This document shows positions 5,123 to 5,253 of a stretch of 5,253 bases of DNA, one piece after another. Source of the DNA: Thermoplasmata archaeon (GTDB lineage: Archaea; Thermoplasmatota; Thermoplasmata; Lutacidiplasmatales; UBA184); the NCBI GenBank assembly GCA_030039995.1, contig JASHUL010000190.1:1-5253 (forward strand), read 5' to 3'. A program made the position numbers and the translations under genes. The first letter of the stretch is position 1, and the number at the start of each line of letters is the position of its first letter. Under the pieces are notes generated by a model. The model saw only the letters and a program-made list of their open reading frames with translations. It was not told the origin of the DNA and made no database searches.

Positions 5123-5253
5123 ATGCAGATCGAGTCGGACCCGGACCTCGGTTGGGTCGCGCGGCTGAGCCGGGCCCCGATCGACCGGGTGAGGGCCGCG
5201 ATCTCGGAGGCGCGAGGGGAGCGCCGACTGTTCCAGTATCTCGCACGGCAGCA
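5123..5253 (+). CDS. Unrecognised protein, N-terminal fragment cut by the window edge
   Basis: An open frame with coding-like composition starts just after the phosphatase and runs off the right edge. From ATG 5123, 43 complete codons are visible: an acidic start (MQIESDPDLGW), then a helical, Arg/Ala-rich stretch (RLSRAPIDRVRAAISEARGE) and LFQYLARQ. An in-frame GTG at 5102 overlaps the phosphatase TGA (GTGA at 5102-5105) and would add seven residues. Either start implies co-transcription and probably translational coupling with the phosphatase. I do not recognise the family from so short a piece. Confidence 0.6.
   Translation, partial: MQIESDPDLGWVARLSRAPIDRVRAAISEARGERRLFQYLARQ

Noticed and set aside
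4536..5246. Minus-strand open frame antisense to the phosphatase
   Set aside because: Arg/Pro/Gly/Asp-rich with no motif, while the opposite strand encodes a complete phosphatase P-loop.
1..5253. CRISPR array, tRNA, rRNA, insertion sequence or defence system
   Set aside because: No regularly spaced repeats, cloverleaf patterns, transposase motifs or terminal repeats were seen, and none of the seven proteins has nuclease, helicase or toxin signatures.

Overview
The window is about two-thirds G+C and densely coding, with six complete protein genes and the start of a seventh. No rRNA, tRNA, transposase, CRISPR array or phage gene is visible. The organism cannot be named from the sequence. Several start codons lack a strong Shine-Dalgarno site, and most have a short A/T-containing element (often with a CTAT core) about 30-43 nt upstream. 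This fits short-leader or leaderless transcription from TATA boxes in a high-GC archaeon, for example a soil or marine Thermoplasmatota-type lineage. A high-GC bacterium is not excluded; the archaeal reading is an inference of moderate confidence.

Layout. Positions 1-102 are a flank with two small inverted repeats and no convincing gene. A group II PLP-dependent decarboxylase-like enzyme lies on the minus strand (103-1458). A divergent promoter region of about 320 bp separates it from a metal-dependent amidohydrolase on the plus strand (1780-2979). Fourteen bases later, tail to tail, is a small two-helix membrane protein on the minus strand (2994-3281). A second divergent region holds three copies of GGGTCC and leads to a VOC/glyoxalase-fold protein on the plus strand (3431-3850). 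Tail to tail with that is a DinB-fold protein on the minus strand (3925-4557). A third divergent region with two hyphenated palindromes leads to a dual-specificity-type protein phosphatase on the plus strand (4668-5105). A seventh, unrecognised gene is coupled to the phosphatase and runs off the right edge.

Functional reading. Orientation alternates strictly (- + - + - +), so the first six genes are single transcription units paired only by shared divergent promoter regions. The sole candidate operon is phosphatase plus the seventh gene. The decarboxylase and amidohydrolase could both serve amino-acid or peptide catabolism, and the VOC and DinB proteins belong to folds often used in small-molecule detoxification, but the sequence does not link them into one pathway. 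I do not see a convincing new multi-gene system. The points most worth checking are the atypical metal ligands of the DinB and VOC proteins, the phosphatase and its coupled partner, and the candidate operators in the divergent regions.
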